Assembly: GCF_023218075.1 (NCBI RefSeq)
Contig: NZ_JALPTB010000002.1
Span: 166,620 to 230,619, forward strand
Origin: Rhodococcus sp. HM1
GTDB taxonomy: Bacteria; Actinomycetota; Actinomycetes; Mycobacteriales; Mycobacteriaceae
Direction of reading: 5' to 3'
Length of the DNA: 64,000 nucleotides
A model generated the notes under the pieces. That model saw only the letters and a list, made by a program, of their open reading frames with translations, did not search any database and was not told where the DNA came from. This document shows positions 49,250-59,096 of this stretch, piece by piece; positions within the stretch are counted from its first letter, which is position 1, and each line of letters begins with the position of its first letter. A program made the translations under genes and the position numbers.

Positions 49250-50134
49250 TCAGTTGAAGACCACGGTCTTGCGGCCGTGCACCAGCACCCGGTCCTCGAG
49301 ATGCCAGCGCAGACCGCGGGCCAGCACCAGCTTCTCGACGTCCCGGCCCTGACGCACCATGTCGCTGACCGTGTCGCCGTGGCCGACGCGGATCACGTCC
49401 TGCTCGATGATCGGGCCCGCGTCGAGTTCGGCGGTGACATAGTGGCAGGTCGCCCCGATCAGCTTGACGCCGCGCGTGAACGCCTGGTGGTACGGGCGGG
49501 CACCGATGAACGACGGCAGGAAGCTGTGGTGGATGTTGATGGCCCGCCCGGCCCAGTGCTCGCACAGCGAGGAGGGCAGCACCTGCATGAACCGGGCCAG
49601 CACCACCGCGTGCGGGTCGTGCACGTCGACGAGTTTGCGCACCTGCTCGAACGCCGGTCCGCGCTCGGCCGGGTCCTTGGGGAACGACACGTAGTGGTAG
49701 TCGATGCCGTGCCGCTTCGCGACCGTCTCGAGTTCGGGGTGGTTCCCGACGACCGCGCAGATCTCGGCCTTGAGTTCGCCGGCCGCCACGCGTCCGAGGA
49801 TGTCGTGGAGGCAGTGCGCTTCCTTGCTCACCAGCAGCACGACGCGCTTGGTCTCGCCGGTGTCCGACAGCGTCCACTCGGTGTCCGGGCCGATCTGCTC
49901 GGCGACGACCGCGAACTTCTCCCGTAGTTCGTCGATCCCGAACGGGATGGACGAGGCGCGCACCGCCTGCCGCGTGAAGAACCAGCCGCTGTCCTGGTCG
50001 GCGTGGTAGGCCGCTTCGACGATGGAACCGCCCACCTCGGCGAGGAAGGTGGCGATGCGGGCCACGATGCCGGTGGTGTCCGGGCAGCCGAGGGTCAGAA
50101 CATAACGGCGGTCGTCCGTCGAAGCAGCGGTCAT
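49250..50134 (-). CDS. purU: formyltetrahydrofolate deformylase
   Basis: The 294-residue protein hydrolyses 10-formyltetrahydrofolate to formate and tetrahydrofolate. An N-terminal ACT domain (LGCPDTTGIVARIATFL) senses the methionine/glycine ratio. The catalytic formyltransferase-like domain has HHSFLPSFIGARPYHQA and the YVTAELDAGPIIEQ segment with the active-site His and Asp. The length is as expected. Confidence 0.94.
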   Translation of the reverse strand: MTAASTDDRRYVLTLGCPDTTGIVARIATFLAEVGGSIVEAAYHADQDSGWFFTRQAVRASSIPFGIDELREKFAVVAEQIGPDTEWTLSDTGETKRVVLLVSKEAHCLHDILGRVAAGELKAEICAVVGNHPELETVAKRHGIDYHYVSFPKDPAERGPAFEQVRKLVDVHDPHAVVLARFMQVLPSSLCEHWAGRAINIHHSFLPSFIGARPYHQAFTRGVKLIGATCHYVTAELDAGPIIEQDVIRVGHGDTVSDMVRQGRDVEKLVLARGLRWHLEDRVLVHGRKTVVFN

Positions 50135-50177
50135 GCCGCCGATTGTCTCAGGTGCGTCCGGGGTGCCGGTCCGCCGG

Positions 50178-51029
50178 TCAGACGGTCGCCGGGGGACGCC
50201 GCACGGTCGCGGTGCCGACCAGGGTGGTCGCGTCGATCGTGTGCAGGCCGCGTTCGGTGATCTCGGTCAGCAGATCCTGCCGCAGCGCCTCCACGGCCGG
50301 CTCGTCGAGTCCCTCGAGGACGCTGTGCAAACCGGTGCCCACGACGAGGTTCCAGCACAGTTCGTCGGTGGCGGGTAGCAGATTCGGCATCACGTCCACC
50401 TGGACGGAGTGACATCCCGCGGCGGCGAGCCATGCCTCGAGTGTCTCCGGGGTGTCGATGCGGTGCAGCGGCGTGCGGTCGCGGAGCGACTGCCGATCGG
50501 CCAACGCGGGGGAGTACCGGGTGGCGACGTCGAACACCACGGCGGTGAACTCGGTCATCGCGCCGGCCCGCCACACGGTCACACCGACCCGGCCGCCGTG
50601 CCGCACCAGGCCGACGAGCCGCGCGAAACTCGCGTCCATGTGAGGGAGGAAGAACACCCCGTAGGAGATGGCCAGCGCGTCGTATCCGGCCTCCGGCACC
50701 GACGACGGCGGCTCCCACGTGGTGGCGTCGGCGCACACGAAGTCGATGTTCTGCAGAGCGCGCTCCTCGGCGGTCAACCGGCCCAGCTCGAGCAGGTCCG
50801 CGGCGACGTCGACGGCGTGGACCCGTCCGGTCGGGCCGACCGCCGCGGCCGCCGGCAACGCGGACGCACCGGCACCGCAGCACGCGTCGAGGACGGTGTC
50901 GCCGGGGTGGAGGCGGAGAGCGAACACGAGCGACTGCCCGGCCGGGCCCCACACGGTCGCGGTCAGGCGGTCGAACCGGTCGCTCGCGTCGTCGAACGTG
51001 CGGGCCACCTGATCGATCGGATCGGCCAT
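50178..51029 (-). CDS. class I SAM methyltransferase
   Basis: The 283-residue protein has motif I VLDACCGAGASALPAA, AVDVAADLLELGR and FVCADATTWEPP, typical of UbiE/ubiquinone-type class I methyltransferases. The substrate is unknown; a quinone or small molecule is possible. ATG 51029 is chosen because the residues upstream are not family-like. Confidence 0.85.
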   Translation of the reverse strand: MADPIDQVARTFDDASDRFDRLTATVWGPAGQSLVFALRLHPGDTVLDACCGAGASALPAAAAVGPTGRVHAVDVAADLLELGRLTAEERALQNIDFVCADATTWEPPSSVPEAGYDALAISYGVFFLPHMDASFARLVGLVRHGGRVGVTVWRAGAMTEFTAVVFDVATRYSPALADRQSLRDRTPLHRIDTPETLEAWLAAAGCHSVQVDVMPNLLPATDELCWNLVVGTGLHSVLEGLDEPAVEALRQDLLTEITERGLHTIDATTLVGTATVRRPPATV

Positions 51030-51104
51030 GCCCGAAACGCTAGCCGATCTCGTAGAACGGTGGGGCGTACCGGAACACACCGCTCACACCCGGTCGGTGG
51101 GCGG

Positions 51105-51572
51105 TCAGCGCGCGGGCCTGGAAGTGCGGCGCCACTCCGCCACGTCCGGGGCGATGCCCAGGTCGGCGGCCGGCACGAACCCGAACCGCGGGTAGTAGTC
51201 GACGTGGCCGAGCAGCACCACGGCCGCTTCGTCCAGAGCGTCGGCGGCCCCGAGCACCGCGTGCATCAGGGCCGCGCCGACGCCCTTGCACTGCAGGTCC
51301 GCCCGCACGCCGAGCGGGCCGAGTCCGAGGGCGGGAGCGGACGCGATCGTGCCGCGTGTCGCGACCGCGTGACCGACGACGGTGCCGTCGCGGTCCTCGG
51401 CGACCAGCGACAGCGCCGGAATCCACGCGCTGCTCGCCCGCAGCGCCGCAACGAGTCCCGGTTCGACGGGCTCGGACCCGGGCGGGGTGAGCGGCGCGAA
51501 CGCCGAGCGATGCACCTCGGCGATCGCGTCGACGTCGGCGGGAAGTTCGCGGCGGATCAGCACGCCGACCAT
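51105..51572 (-). CDS. GNAT-family N-acetyltransferase
   Basis: The 155-residue protein is a GNAT acetyltransferase: [20 protein letters not shown] at the N-terminus and the acetyl-CoA loop [25 protein letters not shown] near the end is typical of the YhbS type. The start is ATG 51572. Substrate unknown. Confidence 0.85.
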   Translation of the reverse strand: MVGVLIRRELPADVDAIAEVHRSAFAPLTPPGSEPVEPGLVAALRASSAWIPALSLVAEDRDGTVVGHAVATRGTIASAPALGLGPLGVRADLQCKGVGAALMHAVLGAADALDEAAVVLLGHVDYYPRFGFVPAADLGIAPDVAEWRRTSRPAR

Positions 51573-51625
51573 CCTCCCGCATTCCGTGGGACGGGGCGGC
51601 AGGGAAGGTGTGGGAGGCTGGCGGC

Positions 51626-52291
51626 ATGCCGGACACCGCACACACCCGCGCCCAGGTCGCCGCGATGATCGATCACACCCTGCTCAAGCCGGAGGCGACC
51701 GCCGCCGACGTGCGCGCGCTCGTCGACGAAGCCGTCGAACTCGGGGTGTACGCGGTGTGCGTGTCCCCGTCCATGCTGCCGCTGCGCGCCGAGGGCGTCA
51801 CCGTCGCGACCGTCGTGGGATTCCCCTCGGGCAAGCATCATTCTCTGGTCAAGGGCGCCGAGGCGCGGCTGGCCGTCGAACAGGGCGCGCGGGAGGTCGA
51901 CATGGTCATCGACGTGGGCGCGGCGGTCGCGGGGGACTGGAACGCGGTGCTCGCCGACGTCCTCACCGTCCGCGAGGCCATCGGTTTCGACCCCGTCCTC
52001 AAGGTCATCATCGAATCCGCGGTGCTGTCCGACGACGCGATCGTCGAAGCGTGCCGCGCGGCCGAACGCGCCGGTGCGAACTTCGTGAAGACGTCGACCG
52101 GGTTCCATCCGGCCGGCGGTGCGTCGGCGCACGCGGTGCGGTTGATGGCCGAGACGGTCGGTGGCCGGCTCGGCGTCAAGGCCAGCGGCGGCATCCGCAC
52201 AGCCGAGGCGGCGCTGGAGATGATCGACGCCGGCGCCACCCGGCTCGGCCTGTCGTCGTCGCGGGCCGTGCTCGACGGACTGCCGGACTGA
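51626..52291 (+). CDS. deoC: deoxyribose-phosphate aldolase
   Basis: The 221-residue protein splits deoxyribose 5-phosphate into glyceraldehyde 3-phosphate and acetaldehyde. It shows [20 protein letters not shown], the Schiff-base lysine in [11 protein letters not shown] and [11 protein letters not shown], and the phosphate-binding [15 protein letters not shown] precedes ATG 51626. It matches M. tuberculosis Rv0478. Confidence 0.95.
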   Translation: MPDTAHTRAQVAAMIDHTLLKPEATAADVRALVDEAVELGVYAVCVSPSMLPLRAEGVTVATVVGFPSGKHHSLVKGAEARLAVEQGAREVDMVIDVGAAVAGDWNAVLADVLTVREAIGFDPVLKVIIESAVLSDDAIVEACRAAERAGANFVKTSTGFHPAGGASAHAVRLMAETVGGRLGVKASGGIRTAEAALEMIDAGATRLGLSSSRAVLDGLPD

Positions 52292-52304
52292 GCGGGCAGC
52301 TGCC

Positions 52305-53045
52305 TCAGATCAGGCTGCAGCCCTGCTGTTGCTGCTGACCTTCCTGCGGGGCCGGCATCGTGAAGCGGCCGCCCTCGAGGGTGAGGTTCACACCGTTGTC
52401 GTCGACGGAGACCGCGGTGGCCTGCATGCCGAGCGGATACTGCTGCAGACCGGTCGCGAGGATCTGCACGACACCGTCGACGAGCGCGGTCGGCAGACCG
52501 AACCCCAGCACGGACGCGTCGACGGTCTCGACCGAGACCACGCCGCCCTGCACGACCGGGCGCACCGTGAACTCGGCGAGACCGGCATCGCCGACGGTGA
52601 ACCGCAGGGTGCCCGCGTCGGCGTCGGGGGTGACGGCGGTGACGAGAGAGCCGAGGCCCTGGCTCTGAACGGTCGCGAGAATGCCGGTGGCGGGCCACAC
52701 GACGTCGGCGCGGGAGCTGCCGATCGTGCCGGCGCTGTCGGCCGTCGCGTTCAGATCGACGTCCTTCGCCACGGCGTGGACGGTCATCTCCTTCGCGGGA
52801 CCGAACGCGGTGTCGTCGCTGTCGAGCGTCACCGACGGAACCTTCTTGTCGATCGCCTGCAGCAACACCGGTTTCCAGCTGAGATCGACGTCGACGCCGG
52901 TTCCCAGTTCGGATTCGAGCGATTGTGCGAGGCAGGTCGTCGCCCGGTTGCGGACGTAGACCTCGGCGCCGACGAGCACCGCGACGAGCGCGACGACGAC
53001 CACGGCGGCGACGGTGGCGAGAGTGGAGCGCTTCGAGTTGGGCAT
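52305..53045 (-). CDS. DUF2993 (LmeA-like) exported protein
   Basis: The 246-residue protein has one N-terminal membrane helix (residues about 10-27) and an extracytoplasmic domain with the DUF2993 pattern: KMT-free but with DLSWKPVLLQAIDKKVPSV and EMTVHAVAKDV. LmeA of M. tuberculosis (lipomannan elongation) belongs to this family. The tail is Gln-rich (EGQQQQQGC). Convergent with deoC. Confidence 0.8.
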   Translation of the reverse strand: MPNSKRSTLATVAAVVVVALVAVLVGAEVYVRNRATTCLAQSLESELGTGVDVDLSWKPVLLQAIDKKVPSVTLDSDDTAFGPAKEMTVHAVAKDVDLNATADSAGTIGSSRADVVWPATGILATVQSQGLGSLVTAVTPDADAGTLRFTVGDAGLAEFTVRPVVQGGVVSVETVDASVLGFGLPTALVDGVVQILATGLQQYPLGMQATAVSVDDNGVNLTLEGGRFTMPAPQEGQQQQQGCSLI

Positions 53046-53110
53046 GAGCCCGATTGTTTCCGACAACTCTGAGGATCTTCTGAGCCGCGCGCGGCAACCT
53101 GCCCTCGAAT

Positions 53111-53128
53111 TTGTGAGCTGGGCCACAA
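53111..53128. promoter_or_regulatory. inverted repeat upstream of AbiEi-like gene
   Basis: TTGTG (53111-53115) and CACAA (53124-53128) flank eight bases, 22 bases upstream of ATG 53150. Confidence 0.4.
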
Positions 53129-53149
53129 TTGTTCGGTACTGTTGGCGGC

Positions 53150-53767
53150 ATGACGAGCTGGACGGGTTCTGGATACGGGGCCTCCGGGCGGGCCGATGCG
53201 GACGAAGCGCTTCGTCGACTCGCACTGACGCAGGCCGGATTCTTCACCGCCCGACAGGCGATCGGGCACGGTATCGACGCGGACGCGTTCGTCACGCGCA
53301 TCGATGCGGGGCTGTGGATGCGCGTCGAGAACGACCTGTTCCGGCTCGCCGAGAGCCCTCGCACGAAGTTCGACGAGTTCGCGCAGTGGTGTGCGTGGTA
53401 CGAGGGTGCCGCGGTCGTGTCGCACCAGAGCGCCGCGGAGCTGCACGCGATGGGTCACCTGCAGCCGCGGTTCCTGCATCTGTCGACGCTCGATCAGCGC
53501 ACCGTGCCGAGCAACCGGCTCGCGCTGCACCATCGGGCGTTGTCGAACGAGGACTGCGAGATGGTCGGGTGCTTCCGCGTGACCACCCCCGCGCGCACCG
53601 CCGTCGATCTCGCCGCCGGGGGGGTGTCCCAGGAGGTGCTCGACGAACTGGTCGGTGACGCCCTCGCGATCGGCCGTGTCGATTCCGACCAGCTGCATGC
53701 CGCGGTCGCGAACCAGCCGGCTGCGGTCGCCGACCGCATCGAACTCGCGTTGCTCGCGGCCGGTTGA
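53150..53767 (+). CDS. AbiEi-type antitoxin-like protein, orphan
   Basis: The 205-residue protein has the winged-helix N-terminal domain of AbiEi antitoxins (ALTQAGFFTARQAIGHGI, AGLWMRVENDLFRLAESP). A C-terminal domain follows, with VVSHQSAAELHAMG. AbiEi normally represses its operon and neutralises an AbiEii nucleotidyltransferase toxin, but no such gene is adjacent. It may act as a transcriptional regulator. ATG 53150. Confidence 0.78.
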   Translation: MTSWTGSGYGASGRADADEALRRLALTQAGFFTARQAIGHGIDADAFVTRIDAGLWMRVENDLFRLAESPRTKFDEFAQWCAWYEGAAVVSHQSAAELHAMGHLQPRFLHLSTLDQRTVPSNRLALHHRALSNEDCEMVGCFRVTTPARTAVDLAAGGVSQEVLDELVGDALAIGRVDSDQLHAAVANQPAAVADRIELALLAAG

Positions 53768-53825
53768 GCGGTGTGTCTTCGTGGCGCCTGGGGCCGCCAC
53801 AAAGGCACACCAGCGCGTAGCGCAC

Positions 53826-54602
53826 TCAGCTCGGCGCGACCGTCTCCCACGGCACCGTCAGCACGCAGTCGCGCAGGCGGCGACGCTGCGGGGCGACCGG
53901 AATTCCCTGCCCGCGCAGCAGATCGAGGGTGGCCCGCCAGCGGACGCGCGGCCCGAACGCGGCATGCGGAGCGGCGGTCGCCCACGCCCGATCGGCGGCC
54001 TGCAGCAGATCGTGGATCCGCTCGCCGGGAACATTGCGGTGGATCAGCGCTTTCGGCAACCGCTCGGCCAGGTCGGACGGGGTGTCGATGTGGAACGGAC
54101 TCCACGCCAGCGTCAGGCTGCGCGGACCGTCGCGATCCAGCAGCACCCACGCGCAGCGCCGGCCCAGTTCGTCACACGTGCCGTCGATCACCAGACCGCC
54201 CGGCGCCAGCCCCGACCGCAACCGCTCCCACACGGGCGCGACCGCGTCCTCCGGGTACTGCCGCAGCACGTTGAACGCGCGGACCAGCACCGGCCGCAAC
54301 CCGGCCAGCTCGAAGCCGCCGCGCGCGAAACGGACTCCGTCGCGGCCGGGAACCACCCGCTCGGGGTCGATCTCGAGGCCGACCATCCGCACGTCGGGGC
54401 GCACGGTGCGCAGCCGCGACGCCAGCTCCAGCGTGGTCACCGGCATCGCGCCGTAGCCGAGATCGACGACCAGCGGATCCGGTGCCGACCGCAGGACGCG
54501 GGCGATACCGGAATGGTGCACGGCCCAGCGGTCGCTGCGGCGCAGCCGGTTGATGCCGGTGGTGCCGCGGGTGACGACACCTTCCGGGCGTAGCGTTCGC
54601 AC
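53826..54602 (-). CDS. SAM-dependent methyltransferase-like protein
   Basis: The 258-residue protein looks like a class I methyltransferase: VVDLGYGAMPVTTLELA (motif I), MVGLEIDPERV and VIDGTCDELGRR. The substrate is unknown. The start is GTG or ATG 54602. It lies upstream of nothing it overlaps; the DUF2505 genes follow on the same strand. Confidence 0.72.
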   Translation of the reverse strand: MRTLRPEGVVTRGTTGINRLRRSDRWAVHHSGIARVLRSAPDPLVVDLGYGAMPVTTLELASRLRTVRPDVRMVGLEIDPERVVPGRDGVRFARGGFELAGLRPVLVRAFNVLRQYPEDAVAPVWERLRSGLAPGGLVIDGTCDELGRRCAWVLLDRDGPRSLTLAWSPFHIDTPSDLAERLPKALIHRNVPGERIHDLLQAADRAWATAAPHAAFGPRVRWRATLDLLRGQGIPVAPQRRRLRDCVLTVPWETVAPS

Positions 54603-54615
54603 TGTCGGGACCGGC

Positions 54616-55104
54616 CTACTGTCCTGCCAGCCAGTCGGCCGTGATCTCCGCTTCGGTGCGGAACAGGTCGACGAGGTTCTGCAGCATCAGCTCTTCGAGC
54701 TTGCCGCCGATGAACGGCAGATGCACCTTCGCCTCCGACGTCGTGCGCAGCGTGCACCCGTCGTCGCCGGCGAACAGTTCCATCGTGCCGGTGAGGCTGC
54801 CCGGTCCGGCCGGGATCGACGCCTCGTAGCGTCCGGTGGCCTTCCCGTCGAACGGGCTGTAGGACTCCTTGCGGGTGATGACCAGGTCCTTCTTCATCAC
54901 CGTCTGCGCGATCTCCGGCAGTTCGGACCGGGGCAGGATGTGGTGCAGCACCAGCGAGATGCCGGAGTCCGACGCCTCGAAGGACTCCACGTGGTTCTGC
55001 GAATACTTGCGCATCTCCACCATCCGGGCCTCCCAGTGGGCCGGATCGCGCAGCGCCTCGTACACCCGCTCCGCCGGATACGGATAGCGGGCGGAGTAGT
55101 TCAT
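54616..55104 (-). CDS. DUF2505 (SRPBCC-like) protein
   Basis: The 162-residue protein is a DUF2505/START-like small-ligand binding protein: YSARYPYPAERVYEALRDP and the EAKVHLPFIGGKLEEL end. ATG 55104 is favoured over GTG 55116. It is a tandem paralogue of the gene at 55159. Together they match M. tuberculosis Rv0481c. Function unknown. Confidence 0.8.
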   Translation of the reverse strand: MNYSARYPYPAERVYEALRDPAHWEARMVEMRKYSQNHVESFEASDSGISLVLHHILPRSELPEIAQTVMKKDLVITRKESYSPFDGKATGRYEASIPAGPGSLTGTMELFAGDDGCTLRTTSEAKVHLPFIGGKLEELMLQNLVDLFRTEAEITADWLAGQ

Positions 55105-55158
55105 GCGCCGTGCCACAGCGGGCCAGGGTACCGGTTCGCCCCGGTCACGCGAAAATCG

Positions 55159-55665
55159 TCAGGAGCCGGATCGGCCCAGCCAGCCGGCTGTGAACTCCTG
55201 CTCGGCGTCGAACAGTTCGACGAGTTGCTCGACGATCATGCCCTCGATCTTCCCGCCGAGGAACGGGATCTTCACCTCGACCTCGCCGTCGATCTCGACG
55301 ACCGTCCCGGTCCGGCCCGGCGCGAGCGTGAAGGCACCCTCGACCCTGCCGGGCATCCCGTCGACACCGGCCGAGAACCGGCCGCGGGCACGCTCGCCGT
55401 CGAGCGGCTCCCACGATTCGTGCCGGTGGATGACCAGGTCGCCGGGCCGGATGCTGGTGACCACGCTCGGCAGGTGCTCGGCGGGGATGGCCTGCGTCAT
55501 GTGCAGGTCGATCGTTCCGGCGGAGGTCTTCACGTCCTCGATGGTGGCGCCGGGGCCGCCGACCCGCGCCAGGCGCTCACGCCAGTATTCCGGGTCGACG
55601 AGCGCCGCGTGCACGTTCGCGGCGGGGAACTCGTAGTGCGCGGAATGGTCGATAGGGGTACCCAT
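55159..55665 (-). CDS. DUF2505 (SRPBCC-like) protein
   Basis: The 168-residue protein is a paralogue of the neighbouring DUF2505 protein, with HSAHYEFPAANVHAALVDP and the EVKIPFLGGKIEGM end. The two share the same fold and end. It is divergent from murB, 25 bases away. Function unknown. Confidence 0.8.
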   Translation of the reverse strand: MGTPIDHSAHYEFPAANVHAALVDPEYWRERLARVGGPGATIEDVKTSAGTIDLHMTQAIPAEHLPSVVTSIRPGDLVIHRHESWEPLDGERARGRFSAGVDGMPGRVEGAFTLAPGRTGTVVEIDGEVEVKIPFLGGKIEGMIVEQLVELFDAEQEFTAGWLGRSGS

Positions 55666-55689
55666 GGCTCGTCACGCTACCGTTTGCGG

Positions 55690-56784
55690 GTGTCCGATCC
55701 ACGTATCGCTGCCCGCCTCGCCGAGTCGGGAGCCACGGTGTCCGAGCAGGTGCCGCTGTCGACCCTGACGACGCTGCGGCTCGGCGGACCCGCCCGAGTT
55801 CTGGCCGAATGCGCCACCACCGACGTTCTCGTCGACGTCGTGCGCCTGCTCGACGCCGAGCAGGTGCCGACGCTGATCCTGGCCGGCGGATCCAACCTCG
55901 TCGTCGGCGACGCGGGATTCGACGGTGTCGTGGTGAAGATCGCGACCACCGGCGTCGAACTCGACACCGACTCGGTGCGCATCGAAGCCGGCGCGGTGTG
56001 GGACGACGTCGTCGCCCGGACGGTCTCGGCCGGGTTCGGCGGCCTCGAGGCGCTGTCCGGGATTCCCGGGTCCGCCGGGGCGACCCCCGTGCAGAACGTC
56101 GGGGCGTACGGGGTCGAGGTCGGGTCGGTGCTGCGGCGGGTGCGGCTGCTCGACCGCCGGACCGGTGAGGTGCGCTGGGTGGGTCCGGAGCACCTGGGTC
56201 TCGGATACCGGACGAGTGTGCTCAAGCATTCCGACGCGGCGCTCGTCGTCGACGTCGAGCTCGAGGTCCGGCCCGACGGGTCGAGCGCGCCGCTCGGCTA
56301 CCGCGAGCTCGCGACCGCGCTCGGCGCAGAGGAGGGTGAGCGCCGCCCGGCCGCGGAGGTGCGCGAGCAGGTGCTGGCGTTGCGTCGCGGCAAGGGCATG
56401 GTGCTCGACGAGACCGATCACGACACGTGGAGCGCCGGCTCGTTCTTCACCAACCCGGTCGTGCCCGAAGGCGCGCTGCCCGCGGTGCTCGCGGCGATCA
56501 CCGAACGCGTCGGCGCCGATGTGCGGATCCCGCAGTTCCCCGCGAAGGGCGGCACCAAACTGTCCGCGGGCTGGCTCATCGAACGTGCCGGATTCGGCAA
56601 GGGCTTCCCGTCGGCGGACGCCCCCGCGCGGCTGTCGACGAAGCACACGCTCGCACTGACCAACCGCGGGAACGCGACCGCCGCGGATCTGGTGGCGCTG
56701 GCCCGGCAGGTGCGGGACGGGGTGCAGAAGGTGTTCGGTGTGCGGCTCGAGCCGGAACCGGTGCCGGTCGGCGTCGAGATCTGA
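55690..56784 (+). CDS. murB: UDP-N-acetylenolpyruvoylglucosamine reductase
   Basis: The 364-residue protein reduces enolpyruvyl-UDP-GlcNAc in peptidoglycan synthesis using NADPH and FAD. It shows TTLRLGGPA, ILAGGSNLVVGD (FAD), ALSGIPGSAGATPVQNVGAYG, the catalytic serine region SAGSFFTNPVV and KLSAGWLIERAG. It corresponds to Rv0482 of M. tuberculosis. GTG 55690 is the start. Confidence 0.94.
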   Translation: MSDPRIAARLAESGATVSEQVPLSTLTTLRLGGPARVLAECATTDVLVDVVRLLDAEQVPTLILAGGSNLVVGDAGFDGVVVKIATTGVELDTDSVRIEAGAVWDDVVARTVSAGFGGLEALSGIPGSAGATPVQNVGAYGVEVGSVLRRVRLLDRRTGEVRWVGPEHLGLGYRTSVLKHSDAALVVDVELEVRPDGSSAPLGYRELATALGAEEGERRPAAEVREQVLALRRGKGMVLDETDHDTWSAGSFFTNPVVPEGALPAVLAAITERVGADVRIPQFPAKGGTKLSAGWLIERAGFGKGFPSADAPARLSTKHTLALTNRGNATAADLVALARQVRDGVQKVFGVRLEPEPVPVGVEI

Positions 56785-56823
56785 ATCCGCCGAGGTCCGG
56801 GTCACATCTGCCCCGCGCGTACC

Positions 56824-58005
56824 GTGGAGAGGGTGCACGACCTGCGTAAACGGACAAATCGGTTGGTGTGGCTCTGGTGCCTCGCTCTCGTCGCGGTGCT
56901 CGCCGCCTGCTCGACGTCGAACGGCGGTTCGATCGCCGGCGACCCGCAACCGGCCGTCGGGGCCACCATGAACCCGGCAGACGGCGCCACCGACGTGGCT
57001 CCCACGGCACCGATCTCGGTGACCGCGACCGACGGCACCCTCACCGATATCGCGCTCACCAACACCGAGTCCGGGGTCGTCGTCGCCGGTGAACTCGCCG
57101 CGGACGGCCACAGCTACACCGTCACGGAACCGCTCGGATACGGCGCGACCTACGAATGGTCGGGGTCCGTGATCGGCGCAGACGGTGACGAGGTCGCGGT
57201 GGAGGGCAGTTTCTCGACCGTCGAACCGGACGAGGTGGTCTCCGCGACCCTCAACATCGCGGACGGTCAGGAGGTGGGGATCGCCGCGCCGATCATCGTG
57301 CAGTTCGACGGTCCGATCGAGGACAAGGCCGCCGTCGAGAAGGCGCTCGTGGTCACCACGAACCCGCCGACCGAGGGTGCCTGGGCGTGGCTGCCCGACG
57401 ACAACGGCGGCGCGCGGGCGCACTGGAGGCCCCGGCAGTACTGGGCGCCCGGTACGACGGTGAGCCTGGACGCGCGGCTCTACGGACTCGCCTACGGCGA
57501 CGGCGCGTACGGCGCCGCGGACCTGACCCTCGACTTCGGTATCGGCCGCAGCCAGGTCGTCGTCGCGAACGCGCAGAGCCACCGCATGCAGGTGGTGCGC
57601 GACGGGCAGACGGTCATGGACATCCCGGTGAGCTACGGCGAGGGCTCCGAGGCCCGCAACGTCACGCGCAGCGGCATCCACGTGGTCACCGAGAAGCACG
57701 AGGATTTCCTCATGTCGAACCCGCCGTACTACGAGAACGTGCGCGAGCGCTGGGCCGTGCGGATCTCCAACAACGGCGAGTTCATCCACGCCAACCCGCT
57801 CACCACCGGCCAGCAGGGCGCCTCCAACGTCACCAACGGGTGCATCAACCTGTCGATGTCCGACGCGCAGGAGTACTTCGCGATCGCGATGTACGGGGAT
57901 CCGGTGGAGGTCAGCGGCACCTCGATCGACCTGTCCGAGGCGGACGGGGACCTGTGGGACTGGGCCGTGGACTGGCAGACCTGGCAGTCGATGTCCGCGT
58001 TGTAG
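56824..58005 (+). CDS. L,D-transpeptidase lipoprotein (LprQ-like)
   Basis: The 393-residue protein has an N-terminal signal with the lipobox LAAC (about residue 29), then an Ig-like domain and a YkuD catalytic domain. The catalytic cysteine is in [10 protein letters not shown] with His upstream (EFIHANPLT). It forms 3-3 peptidoglycan crosslinks or anchors proteins, outside the membrane. It corresponds to M. tuberculosis Rv0483 (LprQ). GTG 56824 or 56833 is possible. Confidence 0.9.
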   Translation: MERVHDLRKRTNRLVWLWCLALVAVLAACSTSNGGSIAGDPQPAVGATMNPADGATDVAPTAPISVTATDGTLTDIALTNTESGVVVAGELAADGHSYTVTEPLGYGATYEWSGSVIGADGDEVAVEGSFSTVEPDEVVSATLNIADGQEVGIAAPIIVQFDGPIEDKAAVEKALVVTTNPPTEGAWAWLPDDNGGARAHWRPRQYWAPGTTVSLDARLYGLAYGDGAYGAADLTLDFGIGRSQVVVANAQSHRMQVVRDGQTVMDIPVSYGEGSEARNVTRSGIHVVTEKHEDFLMSNPPYYENVRERWAVRISNNGEFIHANPLTTGQQGASNVTNGCINLSMSDAQEYFAIAMYGDPVEVSGTSIDLSEADGDLWDWAVDWQTWQSMSAL

Positions 58006-58020
58006 GTCTTCCGGGCGGGT

Positions 58021-59067
58021 CTACCAGCGGTTGCGGACCTCCTCGGCGAAACCGAGCAGGTTCTCGATCTCGAGGCGGGTGCCGTCGTCGAGCAGCACGT
58101 GTCCGCTGAACCGTCCGAACACCTGATGCTGGGTGGACCGCACGACGAGCGCGTTGACGTCGGCGGCGCGATCGACGATCGGCTCGAAGTCCATCTCGAA
58201 ACGGCTGTCGTTGCTCGTGAAACGCCACGGCGCGCCGTCGTAGCTGCCGTGCGGACGGTGGAAGTGCACGCGGTCGAGTTTGTGTGCGACCCCGTCGTGG
58301 AAGAGCATGTTCTCCGAGGCGGCGGTGGTGTCGCCGAAGCCGTAGCCGACGTTGAAACCGAACCGCTTTCCCTCGTGCAGCCCGGACGCCGAACCCCAAT
58401 ACCAGGTGTTGTCGTAGGTCCACACACCGCGGCCCCAGTCGAGGACGCCGAAGGTGGACGCCGGGTCGAACTCGTGCCGGACACCGCGGACTTCGATCGT
58501 GCCCGCCGCGGGCAGGCAGTTGATCTTCTGGTTGTAGTAGAACGCCTTCGGGGCCCGCGGGAACGGTGTAGCGATCACCATGCGGTCGTCGTCGGGCTGC
58601 TGCAGCAGCAGGTCCCCGGACAGGCCGCGGCCGCCGTCGAAGCCCGGATGGTCGACGATGAGGCGGCGCCCCTGCGTCTCGTGGCGGAACTCGACGCGCA
58701 GCGCGCCCCGGCGCACGACCACGTCGCCGGTGTCGGCGCTGGACGGCATCCGCATCCGGCCGAGCGGGAACGGGATCAGCTTGTTCTCGGTGGTTTCCGT
58801 GCCGGCGGCCAGATCCAGCCAGCTCAACCCGACCAGGCCCATGTACCCGTTGTCGGCGACCGTCAGCGCGAGTCCGACCGGACCGGAAGCGGGGTCGGAG
58901 GTCGGGTCGGAGACGATGCAGTAGTAGTCCCACTCCTTGATGCGCAGCCGCGACGCCGAGATCCGCGCCCGGTCGTAGGTGCGGATCTCGGCGGTGGCCC
59001 AGCCCGCCTGCTCGAGGTGGCCGCGGTCGTCGAGCAGTGGCCCGGGCGAAAGACGCTGCTGCTGCAT
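58021..59067 (-). CDS. DUF2804 protein
   Basis: The 348-residue protein has the DUF2804 pattern: KEWDYYCIVSD, LIPFPLGRMRMPSS and DWGRGVWTYDNTWYWGSASG. DUF2804 resembles hydroxyneurosporene/lipid-modifying beta proteins; the role is unknown. ATG 59067. It converges with the L,D-transpeptidase gene. Confidence 0.85.
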   Translation of the reverse strand: MQQQRLSPGPLLDDRGHLEQAGWATAEIRTYDRARISASRLRIKEWDYYCIVSDPTSDPASGPVGLALTVADNGYMGLVGLSWLDLAAGTETTENKLIPFPLGRMRMPSSADTGDVVVRRGALRVEFRHETQGRRLIVDHPGFDGGRGLSGDLLLQQPDDDRMVIATPFPRAPKAFYYNQKINCLPAAGTIEVRGVRHEFDPASTFGVLDWGRGVWTYDNTWYWGSASGLHEGKRFGFNVGYGFGDTTAASENMLFHDGVAHKLDRVHFHRPHGSYDGAPWRFTSNDSRFEMDFEPIVDRAADVNALVVRSTQHQVFGRFSGHVLLDDGTRLEIENLLGFAEEVRNRW

Positions 59068-59096
59068 ACCTCCAGAGGTTAGTTGCTCACGCGGTG

